Shown piece after piece: positions 42,202-53,190 of a DNA stretch of 64,000 nucleotides. A program made the translations under genes and the position numbers. The notes beneath the pieces are model-generated. The model made no database searches. It was not told the DNA's origin and saw nothing but the letters and a program-made list of their open reading frames with translations. This stretch comes from Henckelia pumila. Its lineage: Eukaryota; Streptophyta; Magnoliopsida; Lamiales; Gesneriaceae. The stretch is from the NCBI RefSeq assembly GCF_033568475.1, contig NC_133120.1, positions 87,810,151 through 87,874,150 of the forward strand. The letters are read 5' to 3'. The first letter of the stretch is position 1. The number at the start of each line of letters is the position of its first letter.

Positions 42202-45200
42202 TGTAGCACCTAAAAATTCAATCTACTAAATCGCATGCATTAAATTAAATAATTATTATTATTATTATTTTTAAGTTTAATCAATTTAAAATTATTTATC
42301 TGAATTATTTGTTAGTAAATATTAATTATTTATTCATACAATTTTTATTGTACTAAATATTTAATTAATGTTTTTAATTATTTAAGTTTGTTTGTTTAAA
42401 TGATTTTATTGTGAAACATAATTGTTTTAAATATTTTAAAGGTTTAATATTGTATATTCAAATGATTTTAATTATTTAGTTTATTTATTTAAATGATCTT
42501 AAATGTCCCGCTTATTTATTTAAAACTATTTGAGTTTATTGGATAGTTATTTAAATGATTTTAACTTTTGAGCTTATTTATTTAAATAATTTTTATTTTC
42601 CAACTTATTTATTTAAAAAATAACTTAAGTTTAGCAGTTAGTTATTTTAAATCATTTTAAATGTGTATATTATTTATTTAAATATTTTTAACTGTCCAAA
42701 TCATTTTAAAGTTTTTTTATTCCAGTTTTGTATTTATTTAAATGACTTTTAAACAATAATTTAGTTTATTTAAATTATTTTAATCGCTCTATTTATTATT
42801 TAAATATTTTACTTATTGTTGCGGTATCAAAATATTTAAAGTATTGATTTAAAATTTCTAAGTTAGTGTTTAAATCCTTCAAATGTTTATTTGTTTAATT
42901 ATCAAGTTAATTATTTTTTAGATTTTTGAGTTTAGTGGCTTCCGGTTCCGGCATGAGGTGGGTGGATTTTGGCGGTAAAATTCTTAGATTTTTCCAAGAC
43001 ATGAGATTTGTGAGGATTTGAGGGGAATAAATCAAGTTTTTACTTCTAAGATTTTTCTGACGACCAAAATCGCTTTTTAAAGCTTTTTTGAGTTCAATTT
43101 TAGAATTTTCCAAAAATTAAATTTTCAAACCCGGACTAGTAAAATTCAATTAATATTTAATTTTGGGGTTTTCAAACTTAAAAATTTTAATAGGTGTAAA
43201 ATTAGTAGTGTTAAAGTTGTATTGAGGAAATAACACTTTTACAAGTGAGAGGAGCACTTTTAATTCTCTCAAATCACATACCTACGTGTACATACATACA
43301 CATATACATACACACACTAATAGAAGCAAACCCTAGCCCCCAACTCATCACACAACCCGCTTGTCCCTTCTTCTCCAAACCTCAGCCAGCCGACCACCTT
43401 CCCCTTTGCCATTTCGGCCGTCGCCGCTGCCGCACAACCACCACGCTAGCTGGAGCTCATCATTTGGAGGTCCTAGTAGCTGATTTTCGAAAGTTCATGA
43501 GCCTCTCTCCATCCTTATTTTTTTGGGTATTTTGAAACTAGGCAAGTATAAGGCATTTTATTTACCACTTTGCAAAGCTATTATGATTTTGCTTGTGTTC
43601 TTGTGTTGATTTCGAATTTTCCCCAAATTTTAACCTAGTATTTTGAAATTTTATAAATTTTTAGTAGGCATGCATGTATAATTCAAAATTCACTTATGCA
43701 TTGATGCTATATTGATATTTGAGATCATTTGGAAGATGAAACTTGGCATGCCTTGCAATATTTCAAAATTTCTAAGAAAATTCAGTAAGGTGCTTGCTTT
43801 GAATTCGAAATTGTGTGTTTTGGAGTTGGATTGAGTCATGTATCATGTTATATTACATCCTTGAAGTTATATATTAAAAATTAACAAATTCGGCATGATT
43901 TTGTGGGCATTTGAACTTGAATTTTGATGTAATATATGGATGAATGTGGGAAGGGTGTGGGGACCTCGAGTTGCTAATCTTATCTTAGGACAAATTATAA
44001 TTAAACATCGTTAATACAAGATAATTAAATCAGGACAAACAATTTTTTTTTTAAATACACGGACTCCGTGCACAGGTCCGTGCATTAATCTGTAGCCAAA
44101 AATCTGAGAATGAAAGGTACACGAACCTCGTGCCCCCCTCCGTGTCAAGGTCCTTATTCAATTCTTTACTTCTAATTCAATCCTTTTTATCCCCAAACTC
44201 AAAATTTAAATCTTAAATCTCATAACTATTCAATTCAAATATTCTAATCTTTTAATTTAAGAATTTTGGAATTAAAATCTTAATATCCGTAAATTCTAAA
44301 ATTAAATATTTTCAACCCGAAATTAAATCTTTAATTCCGTAAATTCTCCAATTAATATTTTCTTATATTTGGAATTTAAATCTCAAATTTCGTAATTAAT
44401 TATTTAATAATTTCGGGCCTTACTGCCCATGTTGATTTATAAATGTATAAATGTGGTCTTGCTAGTGTATCTAATGGGTGTTGAGGGTTGAAGTTGGAAG
44501 AATTTAGGATAGGAGCTTGGTTGTGGCGATTGGATTAATCGGATGAAGCTTATCGGGTTAAAACCTTGACTTGAGCTAGCACCGGGCACGTGGCTAGCTC
44601 AAGGGCACTTGCTGGTCATTAGAGAGATCCTAGATGGTGTCTTGATGGTTGAATTATGGAGTATTAATTGAGGAAAATGTTTTGAAAGTTTCAAGTAATG
44701 AAGGATGCCTATTTGATTAGTGGTGGTCACATATACTTCATTCATCCATGATTCAAAATTTATATTATCATTCTGTTTCATGTCTTTAAATTTGATGTCA
44801 TTATCCTTCGCGTGTGTAAACTTTAAATTATTCATGTTCTAGTCCCGAAGTATAAATGATGAAAAGGTAAAAATATGAAAAGTTAAATATGAAAAGGTTA
44901 AATTAAATTTAAAGTAAATGAATGAGGTGAGTTGGTTGTGACTTAGACGTGCAATAATGGGTCGGGGGATGCCCTGGCTCACTTGGAAAAATTATACGTG
45001 TAGTACGAGGTAGGGAGACATCTCTGCTTCCCTGCCCACCAGACGTGTAGTACGATGTCGGAAGAAATTTCGGTTTCCCTACCAATTCAGAGGGGAAATG
45101 TGGTATCGGGAGATTTCGATATCCTTGTCGGCATAGTATTGTAGTCATTGATCGATCAAAAACCATAATCACAATCGAGAATCTAAATTCACTAGATAAT

Positions 45201-45791
45201 TAAAAGAAAATTTTCACGGTCATGTTTTCATTGCATGTCGTAAAGGTTCTACTTCGTGCATAATTTGTGTTTCGTTCGTGTGTTTTCATCTTATACTTAG
45301 TATTATTTTAAGTATTACGCATGCATTTTAAACCCTCGTTATTTCATGGTTTATACTTGTTAAGTTTTTAAGCTCACTAATTTGCTTGGTGCATGATTAG
45401 ATTTTCGTTGAGATTGAGGGGCATGACTCTCGAGTGGACAACAATGCGGGCATGACACATCCCTCCGACCTTTGCTAGTCTTTCTCAGAAGTTATTCAAA
45501 CTTGAATGTTTTGAAGTATTTATTTTGTTTATTTAGTAAATATAAATGTGATGATTTTAGATTTGTTTGTTGGAATGTAAATATCAAACTATTAAATGTT
45601 TGGATGTTGCGATGTCGAACATCTCCCCTCAAGTTCTCGTTTAGTTTCTCGGTCTAGTTTTTATGTGTTGCATTTTTAGTTTGCTGTACGTGACAGGTGG
45701 ATTTTAAATAAACAGTTAGTTCATGCCGAATTTTTTTAAAAAAATCCTTTTTTTGTAATTTTTAATTATAATAGAGGTAGTGATCGTTTCA
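42202..45791 (+). mobile_element. Tekay-like solo LTR with TSD, containing a nested LTR
   Basis: Starts TGTAGCACCTAAAAATTCAA and ends GATCGTTTCA, matching the termini of the intact Tekay LTR (TGTAACACCCGG ... GTCGTTTCA). It is flanked by the 5-bp duplication GCAAA (42197-42201 and 45792-45796). It is 3.59 kb long, 0.47 kb of which is the nested LTR at 43956-44424. A transcribed-region-like stretch with CT-rich and GC-rich sequence lies at 43240-43540. No coding frame is credible. Confidence 0.85.
43956..44424 (-). repeat. Short LTR related to the 3410-5919 LTR, nested
   Basis: On the plus strand it begins TGTGGGGACCTCGAGTTGC and ends TTCGGGCCTTAC, the same termini as the LTR at 3410-5919, but it is only 0.47 kb. 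Palindromes CACGGA-C-TCCGTG (44058-44070) and CACGA-ACC-TCGTG (44120-44132) sit where the long LTR has its 72-bp hairpins. No clear target duplication was found, so it may be truncated. Confidence 0.7.
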
Positions 45792-45796
45792 GCAAA

Positions 45797-47700
45797 AATC
45801 CATGCCCATAAATGTATAGCCCAAACAAATCGCTCAACCCCATAGCCAACATAAGAGTAATTGGACCGGGGTTCATTTCTCTTCTCCCAATGTTATTGTT
45901 AAGTCGATCATGAAGATCGCCCACTAGCATCTATCCTTTGATGAGGTCACCCCAAATTCTATATGGTAATTTCTTTGTACTTTCAGGGCCAATTGAATTC
46001 TTTATCGGATGTGAGAGTTCCGTCAACAACTACTAGTTCAACACCAGACTAAACGGTTGGAAGTAAGGCATCAGGTGGTAGACGGACAGAACTAATAGAC
46101 CTTTGACTCATTTACTCACGGGAACTACTAGAGCTATAAAGTATAAGTCTCACGATCCGATCCATCAATAGCCTGGAACAAGGTAAGACAAGGCAACTAG
46201 AGCTTCTTCAATTCTTGTTCACCAATGTCTTGCATATATCCTACAAATATGAAATTACACCACTATCTGAAAGAGAATTCAATAAAACTCCGAATAGGCA
46301 ATCAAAGTCAACCGGATATCTCATAATAAACAAAATAAAAATATGCAACTGAAATTGAAAAAAAATAAAAAAAAAACTTTCACACCAACAAAAATCAACA
46401 TGAACCTAACTCAAATCGAATAATCTATCATAAATAAACAAGAAATCGACAATAAGTTCAACCTGTGTTGCTATGGCTTGTCCCTCGTCATTGTCTGCAT
46501 TTGTTTGGCTCTTCCCTTTTCAAAACCTTTGTCTGTCGTCGTTGCCTGTAGATGATTAATTCATTCGGTCGTGAGGTTTTTTTGTGTGAGGAAACGTGAG
46601 TTTAAAAGGAGGAGTGGATCAATATGAGAGAAGATTGAATGCGTGAGTTTTCTCACTTGCGAAGAAGAGGTAGTGAGTTCAGAAGAGAAGGAGTCGGCGG
46701 CGGTGTGATTTCTGTGAGAGAATAAGAGAACATGCATAGAAAAAAAAATAATCAGTGTTAATAATTTTAAGAAAATAAATTAAGAGTAAAATAGTTAAAT
46801 ATGTGAAATATGGAGTGAAAATAAGTTGTTGGTGTATTAGGGACACAACGATTGATTTTAAAGGGATGTTTGTGATTCGATATTTATTACCAATTAACCG
46901 TTACTAATAATTAAACTACATATTTATATGTTGTTTCATATTCAATAAATTTAACCCAAAATTTTCATGTGTTAGTGCGAGCCATGCCAAAATCCAATAC
47001 AATTTTTTTAAAAAAAATTGACGGTATTCATTGAATGACTTGATGCAGACTGATTGAAACATGTATTGCCTAACCATTTATTGGATATAAAATTCATCAT
47101 ATCCATTTAGTGGGTGTCTCTTCATTAGTGTTCATAAAAATGAGTATAGGGCGGTGAACAACGTATCAAAATTCTTATCATATTATTATATAATTTAATA
47201 GACGCTAAAATAAAATTTATAACCAATGTAAACTAAGTTAAAAAAATCATATGAGAGCTACTAAAATATATAATATGCATTATGACTTAAATGTTGTTTA
47301 ATTATTCACCAAACTAATTAATTAATTAATTAATTAATTAAGAGAGAATTCTAAATGAGCTCCCAGAAATATTGGTATTTTGATATAGCATAGACAGACT
47401 GTTACAGCGTAAACTACAATATTATATATGTTTCATAATATTGTTAGATTAGACGAAAATGAATTTTTTTTTGAAAGAAAAAATGAAATTGATGCAGTAG
47501 TCATTAATTTACTTTGTATTTGAAAATCACGAATAATGGGTTTTGGATTCGTGAAACTTTCGTATACCATCTTCATCCATTTATTTCCTCCCAAAAAAAT
47601 CTATAAGCTTTATTTGGTCAACAAACTACATTATAACAAAAGTTTTTAATTGGTGGAGATAAGAATTAAGAAATTATAAATAAAAGTTGGCTCACGGTTA
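45797..47700. other. Gene-poor stretch with possible Ty3 pol relic, then AT-rich
   Basis: 45797-46450 continues the interrupted relic seen at 41637-42196 (joining at GCAAA), with no open frame. 46450-46740 is moderately GC-rich and unrecognised. The rest is AT-rich with an (ATTA)n run at about 47315-47341. No gene is seen. Confidence 0.4.
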
Positions 47701-47833
47701 GGTTTAAATTTCAAACAAGCCAACCCCAAAGAACCCTTAAAAAAGGGGCAACTTGTAGATAACTCCCTAAATCAAACATAACTTTCAATTTACTCCCTAT
47801 ATTTGTCTTTCCGAAAATGCCCTTGTCGTTATT

Positions 47834-49294
47834 TTAATCATTATTATTTCTTGAATTATCAAATGTGGAATCGGATTCAAAATATGATTCACTTGATTCA
47901 TCAAGATAATAAATATTTTCATCGTCGGATGAAAATTCAATTGTTTCTATGGGATAGAATCCAATAGTATATATTTCTTCAAGAAGTTTAATTTTATTTT
48001 TCTTTTCGTTTCGTTTTGGACATTCATTCGCATAATGTCCTTCTTCGTTGCACAACTAACATGTGCAATTCTTTCCTTTACCCTTTGGGCAAGGTGGTTT
48101 TTTGTTATCAAACTTTTTATAAAATTTTCTTTTATAAGGTTTTCTGAAAAAATTCTTTTTAAATTTCTTTTTCTTATAGGGAATAAATTTCTTATTAAAA
48201 GATTTATAAGGTTTATTAAATTTATTCTGTTTCTGTCGTTTTAAATATTTGTGTGACATGTTTGTTTTGCAACCGTATTCTTTTACTGTGAATTTCATTT
48301 TGTCACAACAAAGTTTATTGTTTTGTTTGTAGGACTTAGAGATTCTTTTATTTAGTGTTACTTCATGAAATTTCTTTGTTATTATGTCTTTGATGAATTT
48401 AATAGCTCCTCCTAAAGTTTTAGCATAAGGACTAGTTAAGAATTCATCTTTACTATGTATAGGTATATTAGGTATCTTATTAAAGATACTTAGTTTATAA
48501 TGTTCCTTTTTATCAGCATCTATTAATTGATAATAGTTTGTTTCATAATCAGAAATAAATTCTTCTAAGTAACATAAATTGCATAATTTAATATTATCTA
48601 ATATAAAGATTGCTCTATTTTGTTCTATATTTTTAGCTACCAAATTAGCATCATTATTAGAGACTTCTAAAAATTCTTGGTACAAGGCATCAACAAATAG
48701 TTCGAAATATCGATGTCCTGTCATTCCTTGTGGTAGATTAGTAATTACTAGGTTTTCAGCCCAAGTTCTTACTGCTCCTACCAGTGTCATTTTTATCATC
48801 CCATGAGTTAAAACTTGAATATTCTCACTTTTGTCTAATAATGGTGTTAATTGAATTTGTACTGATAGTTCATTTGCCCAATGATCTATCTTTGATTTTC
48901 TTTCTTTGGCTGTTGAACAACCTAAATCTAAAATATTTTGTTTCACAAATCCTGATGTTTTTGATTCTCTAAGAATATCTCTAACATCTTTATAAGATCC
49001 AGAGTATTGGTCTCTGTTATATTTAAATTCTTCATCATCTCTTCCACCACTACCTTCTACATTCGTTCGTAGATTTAATCGTGGTCTAGAATCATCTTCA
49101 GATTCTGATTCTGAAATATCCATATCTCTGTATTGTTCTGAGTCCTGATGTGAATGATATGATTCTTCTGTATTTACTCCTATTTGTTCAAAATCAGATG
49201 AGTCGGTTTCACTAAACATCTCCATACTTATGTTTGTCATAACTAAGGGGATTTCTATACCATGATTCAATTTTGAATGGTGGTTCTTCTTCAA
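47834..49294 (-). pseudogene. Pararetrovirus coat protein, interrupted by one in-frame stop
   Basis: A 412-codon frame (49294-48056) is followed in the same frame by 73 more codons (48055-47834). The N-terminus is acidic, with many Asp, Glu and Ser. The core is the caulimovirid coat region. The C-terminal part is very Lys-rich (KKKKFKKNFFRKPYKRK) for nucleic acid binding. It ends in a CCHC zinc knuckle and an acidic tail. The stop falls inside the zinc knuckle, between its first and second cysteine. The start overlaps the end of the preceding ORF by 83 bases, as is usual in compact caulimovirid genomes. Confidence 0.8.
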
Positions 49295-49505
49295 TTTTTT
49301 TTTTTCCTTTATCTATTGGAAAAACTTCCTTAAGATAGTTTAATATTTCATTACTATGTCTTTCTTGTTCAATTATTAATCTAATTGTTGCTAAATCAAT
49401 ATATTCTTTGAAATTCTTCTTTAATTCTTGTATTGATAAATTGATCTTATTAATATTATTTTCTAAATCTCTTAGATCTTTTTCTAATTTTATTAAGGAC
49501 GTCAT
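49212..49505 (-). CDS. Virion-associated-like protein, 97 residues
   Basis: Short ORF with an N-terminal heptad-like coiled coil (about residues 3-40, LEKDLRDLENNINKINLSI) and a basic/Pro C-terminus. Its position between movement and coat protein, and its shape, match the virion-associated/DNA-binding protein of caulimoviruses. Its ATG overlaps the movement-protein stop (ATGA), an arrangement fitting reinitiation on a polycistronic RNA. Function is inferred from position. Confidence 0.6.
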   Translation of the reverse strand: MTSLIKLEKDLRDLENNINKINLSIQELKKNFKEYIDLATIRLIIEQERHSNEILNYLKEVFPIDKGKKKIEEEPPFKIESWYRNPLSYDKHKYGDV

Positions 49506-50452
49506 TGCGATGAGGTTGACTCATTAACAATAGCTTGTTTAATTTTAAGAATATTTTGATTCATGGTTCCAATCTTATCAAGAATATCTTCATCATTTTT
49601 AGCAAATGATAATGATCTTCTTGGTACAGACTGTTTTGTGATTTGGAGTTCATCTGAACTCCATATTTTATAGGGATTTATTTCTTCAATAAATGCTTTT
49701 CGAAGGTGTTCAATTCTTGTAATATTTTCAAACATTCTTTCAACAGAAATAGTTGGTTTTGTTGAAATTATTCCTGCTTGAGAATTATTACTTATTGCTA
49801 AACCGAGAACATAGTTTATATTGATCGGATGGTTTCCTGTTAACATAAGATTATTTCTATAAAAGTAATAATCTAATGTTAAAACGTCATTTATGTTTTT
49901 ATCAAAAAGAGATATATTGTATTGTGGATAAATACAAAATTTCATCTTTTTGTAACATAAATTTCCTTCAATTTTTCCAAGGATAGAATCCTCGAAATTA
50001 CGTATTCTTTTGTCACGAACTATTATTTCAATTGGTGTATCTATTCCTTCTCGGTAGTGAGCTGATATTATTATTTTAATTCCTCCGATATGAACATATT
50101 TCAGTTCAGATCGTTCTTTTTCACTGGCTTTTGCCATGATGGTATTAATATCTTGAGTTGTTAATAACTTCAGAGTATTGGACCTTGATTCGTTATTTAT
50201 TTTACAAGATCGTTCTTTTGTACGAATCGAATAATAAATTAAATTTTTTCTGGGATTAATAAAATTTGAAATCTTACTTAGTATTCCTGGTTGGTCTATT
50301 ATATTTGTTTTTGAATTAGAAAACCCTGTTTTCTGTATTTCAGCAAACTTACTTTGATTGAATATAGTATTCAAATTATACTCTTGGTTTTCTTCAGATT
50401 CTTCAAATTCATCGACCAGGTTGTTTTGATTTGGAATTGTTATTTCTGTCAT
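49502..50452 (-). CDS. Pararetrovirus movement protein, 316 residues
   Basis: Uninterrupted frame. The central part (about residues 95-220) has the 30K-superfamily character: a conserved Ile/Val-rich beta region (VHIGGIKIIISAHYREGIDTP), an invariant-type Asp in the following strand, and the later LTGNHPININYVLGLAIS segment. It would tubulate or modify plasmodesmata for cell-to-cell spread. It starts one base after the stop of the 97-residue ORF upstream. About 316 residues is normal for caulimovirid movement proteins. Confidence 0.8.
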   Translation of the reverse strand: MTEITIPNQNNLVDEFEESEENQEYNLNTIFNQSKFAEIQKTGFSNSKTNIIDQPGILSKISNFINPRKNLIYYSIRTKERSCKINNESRSNTLKLLTTQDINTIMAKASEKERSELKYVHIGGIKIIISAHYREGIDTPIEIIVRDKRIRNFEDSILGKIEGNLCYKKMKFCIYPQYNISLFDKNINDVLTLDYYFYRNNLMLTGNHPININYVLGLAISNNSQAGIISTKPTISVERMFENITRIEHLRKAFIEEINPYKIWSSDELQITKQSVPRRSLSFAKNDEDILDKIGTMNQNILKIKQAIVNESTSSQ

Positions 50453-50453
50453 T

Positions 50454-50747
50454 TTAACAGATGATAGAACTTCTTAATTTTTTTAAGGCTATTAAAAGTC
50501 TTTTTGTTGAATCTATTTGTTCTAATAAATTCTGAAAATCTTCGAAACTATTAATTGAAGATTGACAATTTTTAAGATGTTTCAAATTGTTTTCACAATT
50601 TTCTATATCAAAATTTATATTTTGAGAATATAAATTAAAGATATTCATTTTTGTATTTTCATACATTTTCCATTTTGTAAAAATTGTTACTTTTATTATT
50701 TTATTTTTGTTGATCGGATTTCGATAACAAAGTTTGTTCTTATTCAT
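50454..50747 (-). CDS. Small pararetrovirus ORF upstream of movement protein, 97 residues
   Basis: A Lys/Asn-rich 97-codon frame between the primer site and the movement protein; its stop is one base before that start. No motif is recognised. Small ORFs in this place exist in several caulimovirids. It may be translated or may only guide ribosomes. Confidence 0.5.
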   Translation of the reverse strand: MNKNKLCYRNPINKNKIIKVTIFTKWKMYENTKMNIFNLYSQNINFDIENCENNLKHLKNCQSSINSFEDFQNLLEQIDSTKRLLIALKKLRSSIIC

Positions 50748-50802
50748 AACATATTGTTATGTCTTCAATTTCATCGTTTTCAGAAATTTGAATTATCATT
50801 TT

Positions 50803-50961
50803 CTAGTTGCTTGAAAAATGTTCTTTTTTATGATTTTTGAAATAAAAGGTTTGGAGATCTTTTATTTTATTCCATAATTGATCTATTTGACGTAAATATT
50901 TTAGTAAGATTATTTTATCAAATAAATTTTTAATCTCAATATCTAAAGTTAATCCAGACAT
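50803..50961 (-). CDS. Small ORF just after the primer site, 52 residues
   Basis: ATG at 50961, 20 bases past the primer site, ending TAG at 50803. It starts MSGLTLDIEIKNLF and is hydrophobic and basic with a helical character. Its position resembles ORF VII of caulimoviruses. Function unknown. Confidence 0.4.
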   Translation of the reverse strand: MSGLTLDIEIKNLFDKIILLKYLRQIDQLWNKIKDLQTFYFKNHKKEHFSSN

Positions 50962-50981
50962 TAATAATCTGCTTTATTTAA

Positions 50982-50993
50982 GCTCTGATACCA
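50982..50993 (-). other. Pararetrovirus primer binding site (tRNA-Met)
   Basis: The minus strand reads TGGTATCAGAGC. In caulimovirids this site primes minus-strand DNA from initiator tRNA-Met and defines genome position 1. It lies about 635 bases after the expected transcript start. Confidence 0.88.
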
Positions 50994-51030
50994 GGTTGCG
51001 GAATTCTTCAAATTCTTATGAATTTTCTTA

Positions 51031-51077
51031 TTCATGGATTTACAGATCTGATTCATGGATTTACAGATCTGATTCAT
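51031..51077 (-). repeat. Two tandem copies of a 23-bp unit in the viral leader
   Basis: TTCATGGATTTACAGATCTG is repeated directly, about 40-90 bases upstream of the primer site in viral sense. Confidence 0.8.
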
Positions 51078-51280
51078 TTATAACAGATAAATGTTTTCAT
51101 ATTAGTTTGGTTCCATTCATGGATTATTAATACAAATTTTAGTTGATAAATTGATTCAAATATGGTTAAATCAGAAGTATTTAAACGATATTCACGAAAT
51201 GTATCATATTCATGATCATCTTTTATTTCGAACCAGTTTTTTATTATTAATCTTCCATTTCTTATAAAGGATGATGACAT
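51074..51280 (-). CDS. Leader ORF of the pararetrovirus, 68 residues, unknown
   Basis: The longest short ORF in the viral leader, starting MSSSFIRNG. No similarity is recognised. Pararetrovirus leaders normally carry several short ORFs that affect ribosome shunting. It may be such an ORF or chance. Confidence 0.3.
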   Translation of the reverse strand: MSSSFIRNGRLIIKNWFEIKDDHEYDTFREYRLNTSDLTIFESIYQLKFVLIIHEWNQTNMKTFICYK

Positions 51281-51656
51281 GATTAATGTATTTTGACTAT
51301 TTCTTTGAATTAAGGGCTGCAGGAGGTTTAAGAAGGTTACCTTGTTTGAATGAATCTTGGTTTTGAGCAGAGGCCAAATCCTTGCTTTCCCTTAACGATC
51401 ACTTGATCAACTGGTACTTGCTCTATGGATCTCCAGGTTTACTCTCAACCATGAATATTCAATGATTGGTTTCCAACCTTATCCTCCTTACGCCCTGCTT
51501 GTTTAGTTATTAGCCATAAGGCTTATTTTGTTCTGATTTTATGTTTCTTAGTTTCTGATAGTTTTCATACGTCTTGTATGAACCAGATTGTAAGAAACTT
51601 TAAGAAGAGAGAGATACTCAAATTTCACTTCTTCTTTTACAGCACAAAACATCTCC

Positions 51657-51663
51657 TTTTATA
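51657..51663 (-). promoter_or_regulatory. TATA box of the pararetroviral pregenomic promoter
   Basis: The minus strand reads CCTATAAAAGGAG, downstream of the transactivator-like ORF and upstream of the leader, where the 35S-type promoter is expected. The transcript start would be near 51627. Confidence 0.7.
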
Positions 51664-51798
51664 GGCGTGGAGAAACGCATACATAATTAAAAATAAAAGA
51701 AAAGAGGGGGACCACCCGACACTAATAATGGAAACAGCTCATTTTACATCTGAGTGGATGCCTTTAACATGTGGTGTGGTCCACGATTTCATTTGTTT

Positions 51799-53010
51799 TT
51801 ACATTGTGTCACTCTCTGAATCACTGGTGCATTCGGACCATTTCTTTATTGGGTTGTCTTCTTTGACAGCTGGTTTGTCCTCTTTGACATCTGCTTCTTC
51901 TGTCTGAATGGGTTGGCAATGTCCACATTTGTGAGTGGAAATCATTGTTCTTAGTCTTTGACATAACATTTGTTGGGTTTCTCGGGTCATGTCAACTCTT
52001 GCTTCATAGATTGGAGCTTCGAATTGAGCTAACATGGCTTGTTCTTTCTTTTGGATTGTCTCCTTATGTCCAGTGGTTAATAAAATTTTACTGGTTGCAA
52101 AATTTATTTTAACCTTTGAGTTTCCATCAATCTTTCCTGTCTTTGAGATCATATCAATCAATGTCTTTATTCTTATCTCATGAAGTGTTGAGATATCCAT
52201 TACTGGTTTTTCTTCATTTGATCCTTCGAATAAGAACTTTTCTTTTTGTTTTCAACATTGAATATATACAATTGGTTGATAGAATTTGTTATCATCCCAA
52301 TCTGGAAGGGTTGAGTGAATACTCAATGTTAATACTGGATCGTCCTTAAAGACTGCTTTTTTGAACTGGATGATACTATTTCTCAACTGATATGGAAATA
52401 GTTCTATTTCTTGATTGTTGGGACTGACTTCCAATCCACTTAATAATCTATTTGAAAAGAATCTTGCGACTTCATGCGCTGGAGCACCTTGCAGTGTTCT
52501 TGCTCTTGATATGCTCTGTGTGTCACAAGTTTGTAGCCAAGATTCTGCAGATGGTTTGGCTATTCTCAAATAGTTTAGTGTTTCAAAGAATTCAGTCTTG
52601 AGTTTTTTTGAAAAATTTGTTTTTTCAAAAATTGGTTATTGTGGTCGCAGATTGACCATCTTTCTTTCTTTCTTTTCAAGGGCACTTTTAAACGTCCTTT
52701 CTTCTTTTTTATTTTTTTTGGTGCTGGCTGTGTCCACCGGTTCTTTTTTCTTTTCTTTTTCTTTGTCAGTGTTGGCTGTGACCACTGACTGTTTCTCTTT
52801 TATCTCCATTATTTTGTCAAATGGAGTTGCCATTTTGATTGGTGTTCTTGGTGAGGATGATGATGATGAAGTTATCATCTTTTCTTCTGTTCTTTGAATT
52901 TTTCTACTCAAATTCCTTTCTTTTAGTTGAAGAATTTGAATTTCTTCCTGCAATTCAATCAATTGTTCTTTTAATTGACTTAGTTGCTCCATCTTGATTA
53001 TACTCTGCAA
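51799..53010 (-). pseudogene. Transactivator/inclusion-body-like ORF, two in-frame stops
   Basis: One frame from 53010 to 51799, about 400 codons; the first ATG is at 52992. It is broken by stops at 52636-52638 and 52252-52254. The N-terminal part has a coiled coil (LKEQLIELQEEIQILQLKE) and a Lys/Glu-rich linker. The middle segment has ALTAV-like APAHEVARFFSNRLL, and the last part (DISTLHEIRIKTLIDMI) ends Ser/Asp-rich. Its place between RT and the major promoter matches ORF VI (transactivator/viroplasmin), which allows polycistronic translation and forms inclusion bodies. Assignment rests on position and weak resemblance. Confidence 0.55.
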
Positions 53011-53190
53011 AAGAAAACATATTTATATATATATAATGGTTAGTAAAATAACTCTTTTCGTGAGTAATTCGGATAGTTTTATTATGCGTATCATTGCATT
53101 TATAAATTCTTTTGCAAGAATTGAATCAATCTTAAATTGATTATTTTACTCAAAGAATAATTTATGTTTCTGAATATAAATCTCATTTCA

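Noticed and set aside
53021..53035. TATATATATAAAT as a separate promoter for the viral transactivator ORF
   Set aside because: It lies only about 30-40 bases before the first ATG, leaving almost no leader; AT-rich context makes it likely by chance.
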